DNA of 64,000 nt from Pelagicoccus mobilis (GCF_016595505.1 NZ_JAENIL010000006.1:62001-126000); one strand, 5' to 3'. Counted from the first letter of the stretch, positions 1-9,683 are shown. Translations and numbers: made by a program. Notes: a model not told the origin generated them from the sequence alone.

Positions 1-1354
1 CCAGAATAGTACCCTTAGTGAAAATTTCAGCATTCGGGTCACCTTCGAGCAATGGACCGCCACCCGTGTTGTGAGAAAGCCAATCATGACTACGCTCGTT
101 ATACGCGAGCTCGACGAAAAAGTCATCATTGAACCTGTGCTCTAAGAAGAAACTGAGCGACTCGTAGTCGAGTTCACGGAATGCGCCTGGACCGTTGATC
201 GATATCGAAGGATCAGCTTGCGATTCATCCAACATGTAAGCGCCGCCGATTGGACGCGTTGTCCATGAGCTGACATTATCATAGAAGGTACTGTCGCCAT
301 CCACGAAAGTGTAGCGATTAGTATTCAGATTATTAGGATTTCGGAAATTGACCGTACGGTCATGGGTTGAGTCATCCGACCTATAATCAACCGCAGGATC
401 GTTCCAAGCCGCATTACGCTTGCCATTGTCCACCTGGTAACGCCCAGCGCCATTAACAGGCTTCATCACGTCAGCAACTCCCAGAGTCGGACGCCCTGCG
501 ATATCCCAGTAATAACCACTGGAACGAGGAGCGAAGCTGCGTCCGGTCAGGTCATTCATCTCGCCCAACTCGAAGTCACTTCGCAGCTTCGTGTTCTTGC
601 TCACGTTATAAGTGAGGGCCGCTTGAAGCCCCTTTTTGTCATGGCTACGGAACTGCTGCCAGTGATCCTGATCTTGCGTCATCAAATTGAAACGCACCGC
701 AAGTTTTTCATCCACCAGAACCTTGTTTAGGTCTAACTGAGCGCGCTTAAGATTCCAGCTACCAACCTTGAATCTAATATTCGTACGATCGCGATTCACG
801 TTCGCCTGCTTGCTTGTTGTGTTCGCAACACCACCAGCCGAACCGAGACCGAACAGAATCGAGTTAGGTCCACGAGACTGCTCTAGGCGCTCGACACTAT
901 ACAGGTCTTGCGGCAGATTCCATTCAAAGAAATCGCGAGCGCGAGTCTGTGGCAAACCGCGTATCCGAAACTTAGTACGCACTTGCGACTGCTGCTTGTA
1001 ATCTTGCGAGAATCCCGAAGTGTCGTCGCCCAACTCTTCCTGAGCATTCACCGCGTAGAGCATGGCGTCATCCAACGTATCCGCCCCGATGTCCTCCAGG
1101 AACTCCTTGGTAAAGGTCTCCATTGGAGAGGCCAAATCCTTGAGCTCAGAGTTCAGACGAGTACCGGCTAACGTGTTCTGCGCCGCGTAACCAACGTCCT
1201 TAGAGCCATCCACTGTAAAGGGGCTCAGCTCGAATATCTCATCCTCAGCTGAGTCCGCCTGAGCGAAGGCAAGAGCTGGGGCAAAAGTGAGCGGAAGCCC
1301 GGCTAGACAAAACCTCATTAGGGCCTGTCTAGAAATTGATCGAAATCGATTCAT
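1..1354 (-). CDS. TonB-dependent receptor, N-terminal part (cut by window edge)
   Basis: The minus-strand frame stays open from an ATG at 1354 to the first base of the window, so only about the first 450 residues are seen. The product starts with a signal peptide (MNRFRSISRQALMRF, then a hydrophobic stretch ending in AFAQA), followed by an E-L-S-P-F motif and a plug-like region (LAGTRLNSELKDLASPMETF, 'EFLEDIGADTLDDAM'). This is the usual N-terminus of Verrucomicrobiota TonB-dependent outer-membrane receptors; the larger receptor at 40672-43587 has the same layout. Such proteins import oligosaccharides or chelates across the outer membrane using TonB energy. The substrate cannot be told. The neighbours (CBM9-like protein, fucosidase) suggest glycan uptake, but this is inference. 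Confidence 0.9.
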   Translation of the reverse strand, partial: MNRFRSISRQALMRFCLAGLPLTFAPALAFAQADSAEDEIFELSPFTVDGSKDVGYAAQNTLAGTRLNSELKDLASPMETFTKEFLEDIGADTLDDAMLYAVNAQEELGDDTSGFSQDYKQQSQVRTKFRIRGLPQTRARDFFEWNLPQDLYSVERLEQSRGPNSILFGLGSAGGVANTTSKQANVNRDRTNIRFKVGSWNLKRAQLDLNKVLVDEKLAVRFNLMTQDQDHWQQFRSHDKKGLQAALTYNVSKNTKLRSDFELGEMNDLTGRSFAPRSSGYYWDIAGRPTLGVADVMKPVNGAGRYQVDNGKRNAAWNDPAVDYRSDDSTHDRTVNFRNPNNLNTNRYTFVDGDSTFYDNVSSWTTRPIGGAYMLDESQADPSISINGPGAFRELDYESLSFFLEHRFNDDFFVELAYNERSHDWLSHNTGGGPLLEGDPNAEIFTKGTIL

Positions 1355-1544
1355 AGTTCTATGGGTAGTTTTGTTTGTAGGGTCTAAATTTTCGAGCCGC
1401 CGGGGACGGTAGACAAACCACCTCCCAAGATGACAGCACGAGTAGCGACCTTAACTATCCCCGATTCGAACTCCTATAACCAGCTCCTGAAATTTAAGCG
1501 TTAACACAGGGAACAAGGTAAGCGACTTGAACAAAAACCGAGTC
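1355..1544. promoter_or_regulatory. Upstream region of the first TonB receptor
   Basis: This gap between the receptor start and the stop of the PHP gene should hold the receptor promoter. No convincing -35/-10 pair was found. It contains AGCGTTAACA at 1497-1506, which recurs at 7368-7377 in front of the fucosidase gene. Confidence 0.35.
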
Positions 1545-2885
1545 TCAATTGCGTTTCGAAGAACAAATAAAGGGCTGTGTCCAAGCTTTCCGCACAATAG
1601 CCCCCTCCGAGGTACGGTGCACATTTTCCTCATCGCTAATCACGACCGCTCGAACATAGAGCTCATCGCCTGAAAGCGTGTAGACGGCCTCGCTTCCAAT
1701 GACTTCCTCAAAAAGCATTCCCAACCGCGAGTCCCGATACTCCCGGGTTACCGGGTGTTTGATTCCCCTTTCATCAACAACCGTCTTCACCTTCTTTGAG
1801 CGCAAAGAAACATCACGGGGACTCCCGATAAACCGGATCCTATAATTGACTCCCTCTTCACGCTTCACTCCGACACTGAGCGTTCCCTCCTCTTCATCAA
1901 AAACGAGCGTTTCTAAGCTCACCCCCGTCGAGGAATAAAAATCGCCATCAACCATCGCTCGCGTAATCGCGTCAGCACTCAGTTCTTCGGCCCTGACCAT
2001 CACCCATGCCAGTCCTGGAGCGTCGTGTAACACTTCATGAGAATGATAATGCTCCTCTGGAGTGTGATAGTTATGGGTGTCATCAGTCGCACAGCCAAAG
2101 AGCGGCCCTACGCCTAACTCCTTGATGCGAATCGTATTAACAATATCCCAGATTCGCTCCACGCCTGGCCGCGTTCCATCTCCGTCGTTGTTGCAGCCAC
2201 CGCTGACATTAAAAATCTCCAACCCGTGAGCAGGCAGAACCTTTGCCACTTGTTCTGCTGTATTCGAGTATTTGAAATTTGGATGATTGATGTGCCAAAA
2301 GACTGGATGCTCAACTCCTTGCGCATACTCAGTCACGAGCTTCTCGTGGTTCTTGAACTGCTGCTCCACCGTAGCCTGACGCGTAGGGAGCAAGACCGTA
2401 TCGACGTTCATCGCATTGCTATGCACCGGGAGCCCCAACCGTGGATGCGTCGCCCCACCCGCTACGCTCGTGATCTCCAAGCCCTCGATCATCAAAAAAT
2501 CGCCATCACCTTCCACCAAAGCCCTCACCTCATCCAGGGTCTTCAAGCGAGCCTTCGTGACGCCATCCTCTTCTTTCAGCTCAAGCTGCCCTTTCCCCCA
2601 ACGTTCCACGTGCCGCTCCAGGATACCGTGCTCTCTTATGTGTTTATCTATGCGCTTCCACTTCACTCCCCGAGAAAGGATATTGTGGTCCGACAGCACC
2701 AGAAAGTCGTACCCATTATCCTTATACCATGCCGCTGCAGATTCAGGAAAATCGTTCCCATCCGACCAAAGAGTATGCGTGTGCGTATTGCCTTTGTACC
2801 ACTGATCGTCGACTTCCTCGGAAAGCAAACTCGTAAATGGTGCCGCTAAAAGCGCTGCTAAGATTAAGGTTCTAAGGCGTATCAT
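1545..2885 (-). CDS. Secreted PHP-domain phosphoesterase-like protein
   Basis: About 446 residues with a signal peptide (MIRLRTLILAALLAAPFTSL). The mature part opens with the PHP metal-binding signature: NTHTHTLWSDG, then FLVLSDHN, and later histidines and acidic residues in FWHINHPNF and ATDDTHNYH. PHP proteins use a multi-metal centre to hydrolyse phosphate esters, but many secreted members in glycan-degrading bacteria have no known substrate. I chose the ATG at 2885 because the only alternative, 5 codons upstream, is a TTG. The following genes CPBP protease, CBM9-like and transglutaminase/esterase run in the same direction, so co-transcription is possible. The fold is clear, the function is not. 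Confidence 0.85.
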   Translation of the reverse strand: MIRLRTLILAALLAAPFTSLLSEEVDDQWYKGNTHTHTLWSDGNDFPESAAAWYKDNGYDFLVLSDHNILSRGVKWKRIDKHIREHGILERHVERWGKGQLELKEEDGVTKARLKTLDEVRALVEGDGDFLMIEGLEITSVAGGATHPRLGLPVHSNAMNVDTVLLPTRQATVEQQFKNHEKLVTEYAQGVEHPVFWHINHPNFKYSNTAEQVAKVLPAHGLEIFNVSGGCNNDGDGTRPGVERIWDIVNTIRIKELGVGPLFGCATDDTHNYHTPEEHYHSHEVLHDAPGLAWVMVRAEELSADAITRAMVDGDFYSSTGVSLETLVFDEEEGTLSVGVKREEGVNYRIRFIGSPRDVSLRSKKVKTVVDERGIKHPVTREYRDSRLGMLFEEVIGSEAVYTLSGDELYVRAVVISDEENVHRTSEGAIVRKAWTQPFICSSKRN

Positions 2886-2940
2886 GTACCGGATTTCCAA
2901 AGAGTAGAGGGAGAAGCGATACCATTCCTAGAGACCTAGG

Positions 2941-3744
2941 TCATGCAAGAATATCCCACTCCATCAAAGCTACGACCGTATAAAACAGGTTGCTAAGAAT
3001 ATGAATCGCAATTGAGGCTTTAATCGACCGCGTATAGACGAAAACCCAACCCCAGGCGAGGCTATACAAAAAATACATCGGCCATAAGATGGCAGGTCCG
3101 TGCCCAAGCATAAACAAAACCGATGTGATCACAATGGCCGACCAAACAGGTAAGCGACGGGCAAGAGAAGACTGAAGATAGCCTCTAAAAACGACCTCCT
3201 CCATCACCGGCCCAACCAGCAGGGCCAAAATCAAGAAGCCCGTCATTTTAAGCGCGGACCCGGTCTCTTTAATGTGGGCGAACATCTGCGAGCCACCCCC
3301 TACGACACCGCCATGCCCCCATTGAGGGAGAAGGACGGATCGATACGTCCACGCGAGAAAATGCGTAACGCCAAGAAGCAGCAAGACCAGCACCACGACC
3401 TGGCTGGTTTTGAGGACGCCCTGTCGCCACCCAATCTGGGGCAGAAAGCTCGGTCCAAAACGGCGGATATCAGCCCAGGCCCAGAGCAATACTATAGTTC
3501 CCCCCAATAGAACAGATAACACCCCAATCGTCGGGAGGTCGACGCCGTCTCGCCCCCAGATAAGCTTCGCCCCGTAGGATAGGCCTATCCCAGCAAGCGT
3601 CTGGCTAACAAACATTATGCAAAGAACAAGAAAGCCCCGCTTTATAGTCAGTTGGTAAACAGCCCCCGCCGTCCCTTGGGGATCAGAAGCAGAATCCGAT
3701 TCAGGCTCGCCTGACTCAGAAGGTGAAGGAACAGAATTTGCCAT
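2941..3744 (-). CDS. CPBP family intramembrane metalloprotease
   Basis: A 267-residue polytopic membrane protein. The diagnostic CPBP (CAAX protease / bacteriocin-processing) motif is present: EEVVFRGYLQSSL, followed by a hydrophobic helix ending in FMLGHGPAILW, where the histidine is the second metal-site residue, and a third conserved segment near SIAIHILSNLF. An acidic serine-rich cytoplasmic tail of about 30 residues precedes the first helix. Family members are prenyl-type or immunity proteases; the substrate here is unknown. The gene follows the CBM9-like gene (start 4925, stop 3831) by 86 bp on the same strand. Confidence 0.9.
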   Translation of the reverse strand: MANSVPSPSESGEPESDSASDPQGTAGAVYQLTIKRGFLVLCIMFVSQTLAGIGLSYGAKLIWGRDGVDLPTIGVLSVLLGGTIVLLWAWADIRRFGPSFLPQIGWRQGVLKTSQVVVLVLLLLGVTHFLAWTYRSVLLPQWGHGGVVGGGSQMFAHIKETGSALKMTGFLILALLVGPVMEEVVFRGYLQSSLARRLPVWSAIVITSVLFMLGHGPAILWPMYFLYSLAWGWVFVYTRSIKASIAIHILSNLFYTVVALMEWDILA

Positions 3745-3830
3745 TAGGAATTCAAATCAAGGACGGGCCACGTTCGCGTTTGCGATTAACAATCGTTCTC
3801 TCGGGCGAGGTAAAGACCAAACCAGAAGGT

Positions 3831-4925
3831 CTATTGTTTTCCCCTCAACGCTACTGGCTCGTCAATCGAGATACGCCCATCATCTCCGAGGCTCAAACGC
3901 CCCGTATCTTCATCATCGATACTCAGTCGATACGCAGTTTCGCAAGCCTCGTACTCGATGGAGTAAGACTCAAACGGTTTCAGCTCTCTCAGCTTCTTGA
4001 GTCGATTTGGATAGGCCCCATGCTCCTTCCGGTACTCGAGCAAACGGCGATGCAAGGAGAACAGTACTTGTTTCTCCTGCCACCATGGATCCAGCAGAGA
4101 CTCTACTTCTTCATCGGGAGTCTTGTAAGTGAATTGCAAATACCCCCAATGTTCGGGGCGATGCATTGCAATCGCGTACTGCGGGGTCCAGACCCAATTA
4201 TCCTCATGCAAAAACTCGCCCGTTGAAGAATCCTTCTTGCGCTCGTACAAACCGTCCACCATCCGATGTTCCCACTCGACGCGCGAGAAATTGATCCTCC
4301 ATGTATCGCCCTCATCTATCTTCTTAGGCTTTGCCGACAACTTCATCAAAGGCTTCAAAGGAATTGCCATCTCGACCGACCAACCTTCATCTTCATCTGA
4401 AGAGTCATTAAGCGTCCCATCAATATGAATACCGATCTTGGTATCATTCAAATCCCACGCATCCACCGCTGGCCCGCCATTACGATACGGCCTAGGCAGT
4501 AGCAGGTCCCAAAGAGTCCCCAAGGCGTTCACCTCGAACTCGCAGTACAAACTGTCTTCCGGCTTCGGTTTTATGAAAACCTCAAAATCGTTGTTGTAGA
4601 AGATCACTGCATCGCGCTCGACGATGTCTCCCCAAACATGCGGTTCTTCCATTTCCGCGAACACATAGAGATACTCCGTATCCCATAACATTTTCACCCG
4701 CGTTCGGAAGCGTGGTCTCTGCTTGTCGGCTCCCTCGATATCCATGAAATCCGTGGTCCACTGGGCATGCCCCCACGCCGTCTCATCCGCCTTGCCATCA
4801 ATCGCAAGTGCCTCTCCCGCAATACGAACCACATAATGCTTAGGAGGAATTTCAAGGTAAGGAGCTTCCGCCCAAAGCGAAGGAAAGCCCATCAGAACGC
4901 AAACAAGTAGCAGTAATCGATCCAT
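3831..4925 (-). CDS. Secreted carbohydrate-binding (CBM9-like) protein
   Basis: 364 residues with a short signal peptide (MDRLLLLVCVLMGFPSLWAE). Residues about 25-255 have the CBM9/DOMON-like pattern: 'IDGKADETAWGHA', 'LWDTEYLYVFAEMEEPHVW', 'NNDFEVFIKP', 'EFEVNALGTLWDL' and 'WSVEMAIPLKPL'. Proteins of this kind usually bind sugars or quinol/heme cofactors in the periplasm or on the surface. The C-terminal 100 residues are charged and unlike a second known domain. It ends in front of the CPBP protease gene and starts 19 bp after the stop of the transglutaminase/esterase gene, so the three probably form one transcript. Confidence 0.82.
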   Translation of the reverse strand: MDRLLLLVCVLMGFPSLWAEAPYLEIPPKHYVVRIAGEALAIDGKADETAWGHAQWTTDFMDIEGADKQRPRFRTRVKMLWDTEYLYVFAEMEEPHVWGDIVERDAVIFYNNDFEVFIKPKPEDSLYCEFEVNALGTLWDLLLPRPYRNGGPAVDAWDLNDTKIGIHIDGTLNDSSDEDEGWSVEMAIPLKPLMKLSAKPKKIDEGDTWRINFSRVEWEHRMVDGLYERKKDSSTGEFLHEDNWVWTPQYAIAMHRPEHWGYLQFTYKTPDEEVESLLDPWWQEKQVLFSLHRRLLEYRKEHGAYPNRLKKLRELKPFESYSIEYEACETAYRLSIDDEDTGRLSLGDDGRISIDEPVALRGKQ

Positions 4926-4944
4926 CCGTTTCGTTGCTCCCGTT

Positions 4945-7305
4945 CTAAGAATCCTGGCTTAGGACACGATTTCCTCGGACCACAAGGGCACAACTAAATG
5001 CTAGCCGGATGTCGCCACGCTTTTCCAAGGAATCACACAACACGTTTAAGCTCGGCTCGATCACCACTTCCTGATTCTTGTACTTCCCATCAATCTTGAC
5101 CGTCAACGGCTTGCCAAAGTCCACCAAACGTTCGTCAAGAAACACCGTTACTTCCTTACGCCCGACAGTCTCGACCCGCAGAAAATTGCCCTTGCAGGAA
5201 GCGAACACGCGCTGGCGCTTCTCAGGATTCTCTACCCCTAACCAAAAGAAGCGATCAACGACCGTGTCCGTCATTTCCCAAGAAAGTTCTCTTGGCACCA
5301 CGTCACGGCGACTCGGATACATTTCTAAAATCTGATCCCTGTCCGGCAAACCTGAATGCGGGTACCCAGCCTTGAACAGGTAAGTCACGGGAAAAATGTC
5401 TTCCCGCCCGCCTTTAAGCCTTCTGACTTCGCGGTCAAACGCCTGACAACGGGACAGCCGATCATAGGCTAAGTCCTTCTCCCCGATCATAAAGGAGAAC
5501 GCAGTATTGCGAAGATTCAAAGCACTCGTCTGCCCATCCGTCGGGGCTGCTGCAGACGCATGGATCGCCGCAAACCGATCCGGAATCTTAGGACCAATAC
5601 TAAACGCGCCGTATCCCCCGTGCGAATACCCTATTAAAAACACGCGATCCGGATTAACATCCTCAAAGAGAAGAAATTGCTTAACTAAGTTCTGAACCAG
5701 CGGATACACGTAATCATCATAAAACCCGTTCCACTTGTTGTTGGGAGCGCGCAGTGCCAAATACTTGTACCCCTCTAACGTAGGTTGGTCCTTGTAGTAA
5801 CGCTTCATGATCTCCCATTGGCTATCGTTCACTTCTGCAGGCGCTCCTCCACCTCCATGCATCGCAATAAACAATGGCCATCCACCAGTCGGCCTGCGCC
5901 CCACGGTCTTCCCGAAATAGGGACTTTCGTGTTCTCCGAAGCGCACGCGTCGCGCTTCAAGATCCTCTTTCAGCTCATCATGAGCGGAGCTCTTCTGATA
6001 ACTCTCCCATACCAGAGCACGCATACGCTTCGGCCGCTCACGCATGAGAGCATTCGCTTCCGACGAAAAAGCATAGGACACCTTCTCGGATTTCGACAAG
6101 TTCCAGTACCCTTCCAATTCCCTTCGGATCCGTCCATCGGAATCGGGTACGCTTTCTTCCAAATTCCATTTGATATGGTTTTGTCCTGCAGCGAGCTCAA
6201 CCCGCTTCTCGTATCCACCACTTACCAAAAGATACGCTCCTGCTTTTGGCAGCATGAACTCCAGGATATTGTTGGTATCGTCACCTTTCCCCTTGCTCGT
6301 CCCTGCAGCAATCTTGTTCCCCTCCGGTAATCGGTACGCGGATACATCATGAACCATCCGCCGCTTGCCTTCCCGCGTGTAGACATCGACCAGCAAGCGA
6401 ACTCCCTTTTTCTCTTCCGCAAAGCGATTATAGAAAGCGCTCACATTCTCTGCCGAAACCATCTGATTCCCCCTGTCCCACACCATAGGGAACTTCGTCT
6501 CGGTTTTCTTAAAACTCGCCGCATAGATGCTATGCTCGGGTACCTCCCCCTGCGCTAGCGATGCATCCCGCACGAACCAACCGTGATTCAAGCCCTTCTT
6601 GCTCGCTTCGCACGCACCCGCAAAATGCCACTGACCATCCCAGATCTCAACCCAGGTATGGTTGCCCCTCTTATTCGTCCAAAGCGGCGTCCCCACCACC
6701 CGAGCAGGAATGCCAACCGAACGGCAAGCATCGACCAGCAGAATCGACAAGCCGGTACACGACGCCATCCCCTGCTCAATCGTCTCCGAAGGGCTCTGGT
6801 TAGGCCGTAGACGCTTCGTCGAGTACTTCACCCCGACTTTCTTGAAGAGCTCGCGATTCAACTCATGAGCAGCAGCTGCAGGCGATTCGATCCCGTCAAT
6901 GATCGGCAGACACCTCACCCTCATCTCCCCTCGCCAATCCTCACGCGTCTCATCCAGATTCGCATAAGGGAGAACGTAGTTCAAAAACAATAACCAAGGT
7001 ACCCTCTGCCCCCAGGGGGAGCTCTCCCTAGCACTTAAAGCGAGCTCTATGTTCTCCAGCAGATAATCCCCAGAAAGGTTCACTAAGTCAGCATCAGGCA
7101 TGTTCTCTAGCAGAAACCTCAATGCTTCTCGATGTTCACCGCCAGAAGCCTCGAACGCAGTGCGGAGACTGTCTCCATTTTCTCCAGCACGATCAAAAGC
7201 CGCCTCAAGCTCACCTAAGTCCCGAGCGTGACAACGCTCGCTTCCCAGCCAGCAAAGCACCCAGCAAAAGGTCCAAAGAAGTCGTATGAAATTGGGTCGT
7301 TTCAT
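4945..7305 (-). CDS. Secreted transglutaminase-like domain fused to an alpha/beta-hydrolase esterase
   Basis: 786 residues with an N-terminal signal peptide. Residues about 150-270 carry a transglutaminase-like (papain-fold) core: the Cys in GMASCTGLSILLVDACRS, the His in NHTWVEIW and a following Asp region (DGQWHF). Residues about 480-690 form a PHB-depolymerase/feruloyl-esterase-type hydrolase: oxyanion loop FIAMHGGGG, nucleophile in LIGYSHGGYGAF and candidate His in AGYPHSGLPD. Both active sites look intact. The fusion suggests a secreted enzyme that de-esterifies a polymer and cleaves or cross-links peptide-like amides, but the substrate is unknown. It is the first gene of a minus-strand group running to the CPBP gene. 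Confidence 0.85.
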   Translation of the reverse strand: MKRPNFIRLLWTFCWVLCWLGSERCHARDLGELEAAFDRAGENGDSLRTAFEASGGEHREALRFLLENMPDADLVNLSGDYLLENIELALSARESSPWGQRVPWLLFLNYVLPYANLDETREDWRGEMRVRCLPIIDGIESPAAAAHELNRELFKKVGVKYSTKRLRPNQSPSETIEQGMASCTGLSILLVDACRSVGIPARVVGTPLWTNKRGNHTWVEIWDGQWHFAGACEASKKGLNHGWFVRDASLAQGEVPEHSIYAASFKKTETKFPMVWDRGNQMVSAENVSAFYNRFAEEKKGVRLLVDVYTREGKRRMVHDVSAYRLPEGNKIAAGTSKGKGDDTNNILEFMLPKAGAYLLVSGGYEKRVELAAGQNHIKWNLEESVPDSDGRIRRELEGYWNLSKSEKVSYAFSSEANALMRERPKRMRALVWESYQKSSAHDELKEDLEARRVRFGEHESPYFGKTVGRRPTGGWPLFIAMHGGGGAPAEVNDSQWEIMKRYYKDQPTLEGYKYLALRAPNNKWNGFYDDYVYPLVQNLVKQFLLFEDVNPDRVFLIGYSHGGYGAFSIGPKIPDRFAAIHASAAAPTDGQTSALNLRNTAFSFMIGEKDLAYDRLSRCQAFDREVRRLKGGREDIFPVTYLFKAGYPHSGLPDRDQILEMYPSRRDVVPRELSWEMTDTVVDRFFWLGVENPEKRQRVFASCKGNFLRVETVGRKEVTVFLDERLVDFGKPLTVKIDGKYKNQEVVIEPSLNVLCDSLEKRGDIRLAFSCALVVRGNRVLSQDS

Positions 7306-7490
7306 CTAAAAGAGTCGAACAAGCCTCTTCCCCCATTCCTCATCGCCGCAAGACTAGGAACCGTTTAGCGTTAACAGGCGCTTACTCCTAACCTGATGGT
7401 TCTTTCGAAAACCCTGAAACAAATACTTCCAAGGCGACAAAGTTCCGCAACACCCCATCCCCTAACCGAGGATAACGTATCAAATTCCCT
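7306..7490. promoter_or_regulatory. Divergent intergenic region between transglutaminase/esterase and fucosidase
   Basis: Both genes start here and point away from each other, so two promoters must lie within 185 bp. No strong box pair was recognised. AGCGTTAACA at 7368-7377 matches a site upstream of the first TonB receptor and is a candidate shared operator. Confidence 0.35.
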
Positions 7491-9245
7491 ATGAAACTTT
7501 CTCTCGCCGCGCCTCTAAGTCTTGCACTCGCAAGCTTGCCTCTTGCTGCTCTCGCAGAACCGATCCTCTATCCCGACGAAAACCGTGCCCCTCTCGGCAT
7601 TGACGCCCAGAATCGGGTGATCGAGATGGAAAAGAGCGAGCATCGTCGTCCCCATTTCCGTATCCCAGCCAAGGAATACCGCGAGGGTTGGGAGAAACTT
7701 CGCGACCGCCCGGTCCCTCAATGGTTAGAGGACGGCAAGTTCGGTATTTACACCCACTGGGGCCTCTACTCCGTAGCGGCAAATCCGCAGGTCAGTAACA
7801 CCTACGTCCGCTACATGTATAAGGACAAGTCCACTGCGAAGGTATCTAAAGGATACAAGGAAGGCGTAAGCTCCTATCACAAAGAGCGCTTTGGCGACCC
7901 CACGGAATTTGGATACAGCGATTTGACCAAGGAATTCACCTGCGAAGGTTTCGACGGGCAGGAATACGTCGATATTATGAAAGACGCTGGGGCGAAATTC
8001 GGCGGTCTCTGCATTGTCCACCACGACGGCTATTTGCTCTGGGACAGCGACGTGGTTCCTTGGAACACAAAGGACATGGGTCCCGGTCGCGACATCTACG
8101 GCGAGTTTGTAGAAGCCGCCAAAAATTCCGATTTCAAGACAATCGCAACCTTCCACCATGCACGAAGTTTTGAATACGCTAGCGCGACACTCAACCCCGA
8201 CGACTTCACCGCTGAGGAAAAGAGCAAGCTCGACATATTCAACCCCAAGTTCGACACCTGGTTTTTCCCAAGCTGGGGCAGTGCCGACGCAGAACTCTTC
8301 AACGATTTATGGCTAAAAAAAGTCAAAGAGGTCATCGACAAGTACAGTCCTGACTCCCTCTGGTTCGACGGTTTAAAACCTGCCGAACACTGTACGGAAG
8401 AAAGTCACCTCGACTTCATGAACTACTACTACGACAAGGCAGATCGTGAAGGCCGCGAAGTTACAGTTTTCAATAAGCTCCCCGGCACCCGCATGTTCAA
8501 CTTCCCGCAAGGCGTAGGCATCAAATGCTACGAAGGTGGACGCGATCAACCGCCCTACGCCACCGGCCCTTTCCTCGTAGACAAAGCAATCAGCTACCCA
8601 TGGAGTTGGGTCGAGAACAAGAACTACAAGTTCGGACCCGACTACCATATAGACGCCCTCATCGACATGACAGCACGTGGCGGATACTACTTCATGTCCT
8701 TAACCCCCAAAGGGGACGGCTCGATACCCGAAGAAGAAAAACGTATCTGCGCCGAAATCGGAAAGTGGCTCCGCGTCAACGGCGATGCCATCTACGGCAC
8801 CCGTATGTGGAAAATCGCTACAGAGGGTCCGCTCAATACTTTCATGTACAAGGCGGAGAAAGGAACCATCTACTGGGACTACCGCAAATCCGACAAGGAG
8901 GGCGAAATCCGCTTCACTCAAAAAGGAGACGATTTATACGCCATCTTCCTTGATTGGTCCGAGGACACCTTCTCGATTCGCTCCCTTGGCAAGGACACAA
9001 TCCCAGACGCGACCATCGAAAGCATCGAGCTTCTTGGATTCGACGAGGCACTGAATTACGAGCAGACTGGCGACGCCCTAACCATCAAGTCTCCTTCCAA
9101 GAAACCGCACAAGTACGCCTACGCGTTCAAAATCAAACTCAGCGGAAATGTCGGAGATAAAATGGTAATCGGCCAACCTGTCATCACGCGGGAAGAGAGC
9201 ATGACCTACGACGCAATCAGTCAAAAGCACACTCGAAACCAATAA
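7491..9245 (+). CDS. Alpha-L-fucosidase, GH29 family
   Basis: 584 residues with signal peptide (MKLSLAAPLSLALASLPLAA). The GH29 core is clear: 'KFGIYTHWGLYSV' near residue 85, 'FDGQEYVDIMKDAGAKFG', 'HDGYLLWDS', 'FHHARSFEY' and the catalytic nucleophile in SLWFDG (Asp about 293). Retaining fucosidases of this family release terminal alpha-L-fucose from glycans such as fucoidan or N-glycans. The C-terminal 150 residues are a beta-sandwich-like region. The gene stands alone, divergent from the transglutaminase/esterase gene. A general acid cannot be assigned by eye. The link to the sulfatase locus 30 kb away is only functional guesswork. Confidence 0.93.
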   Translation: MKLSLAAPLSLALASLPLAALAEPILYPDENRAPLGIDAQNRVIEMEKSEHRRPHFRIPAKEYREGWEKLRDRPVPQWLEDGKFGIYTHWGLYSVAANPQVSNTYVRYMYKDKSTAKVSKGYKEGVSSYHKERFGDPTEFGYSDLTKEFTCEGFDGQEYVDIMKDAGAKFGGLCIVHHDGYLLWDSDVVPWNTKDMGPGRDIYGEFVEAAKNSDFKTIATFHHARSFEYASATLNPDDFTAEEKSKLDIFNPKFDTWFFPSWGSADAELFNDLWLKKVKEVIDKYSPDSLWFDGLKPAEHCTEESHLDFMNYYYDKADREGREVTVFNKLPGTRMFNFPQGVGIKCYEGGRDQPPYATGPFLVDKAISYPWSWVENKNYKFGPDYHIDALIDMTARGGYYFMSLTPKGDGSIPEEEKRICAEIGKWLRVNGDAIYGTRMWKIATEGPLNTFMYKAEKGTIYWDYRKSDKEGEIRFTQKGDDLYAIFLDWSEDTFSIRSLGKDTIPDATIESIELLGFDEALNYEQTGDALTIKSPSKKPHKYAYAFKIKLSGNVGDKMVIGQPVITREESMTYDAISQKHTRNQ

Positions 9246-9293
9246 CCGCACTCCAAATCGCGTTCTTCTGAAAACTGCGTATTCACCTTTCAT

Positions 9294-9319
9294 CTACACC
9301 ACTAGATAATTTGGTGTAG
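9294..9319 (+). terminator. Inverted repeat after the fucosidase gene
   Basis: CTACACCA at 9294-9301 pairs perfectly with TGGTGTAG at 9312-9319, 49 bp after the stop codon. There is no U-tract, so termination is only a possibility. Confidence 0.4.
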
Positions 9320-9553
9320 CAGGGTCGACTTGCCCCAAATCGGATGTCTTTTCAAGGTTCACGGTTGAAAGCGTCTGAAGGACAATCCGTTCTACCTGAA
9401 ACGAATATCCCACGATTCAACTCATCGCTTTAGGTCTACCAAAATAGGGCTCCCATTTAACCAATGTGAGACTTGACGCCAAGCCCCAGCCCGACGTTTC
9501 GGAAGAATGGCATCTGTAAAGCTCATCTCACCGAGAAACGGAGAAGTACCCAC

Positions 9554-9594
9554 AAAAAAGCCCTCATCGGTCAAATCGACCGAAGAGGGCTTTT
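9554..9594 (-). terminator. Bidirectional intrinsic terminator next to tRNA-Pro
   Basis: AAAAGCCCTC and GAGGGCTTTT flank an inner CGGTC/GACCG stem, giving a long hairpin with A- and T-runs on both sides. It lies 13 bp past the tRNA 3' end and works in both directions, so it probably ends the tRNA transcript. Confidence 0.85.
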
Positions 9595-9606
9595 CCTTTC
9601 AAAAAA

Positions 9607-9683
9607 TGGTCGGGCTAGCGGGATTCGAACCCACGACCTCTTGTCCCCCAGACAAGCGCGCTACCAGGCTGCGCCATAGCCCG
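9607..9683 (-). tRNA. tRNA-Pro (anticodon GGG), CCA encoded
   Basis: Read on the minus strand: acceptor CGGGCTA/TAGCCCG pairs perfectly; the D-arm contains GCAGCCTGGTAGCGC; the anticodon arm CTTGT-CTGGGGG-ACAAG gives anticodon GGG; the T-arm has GTGGGTTCGAATCCCGC. The discriminator A and a genome-encoded CCA follow. All invariant positions are in place. Confidence 0.97.

Noticed and set aside
2226-2849. Plus-strand open frame opposite the PHP gene
   Set aside because: No family features, while the opposite strand carries the complete PHP motif set.
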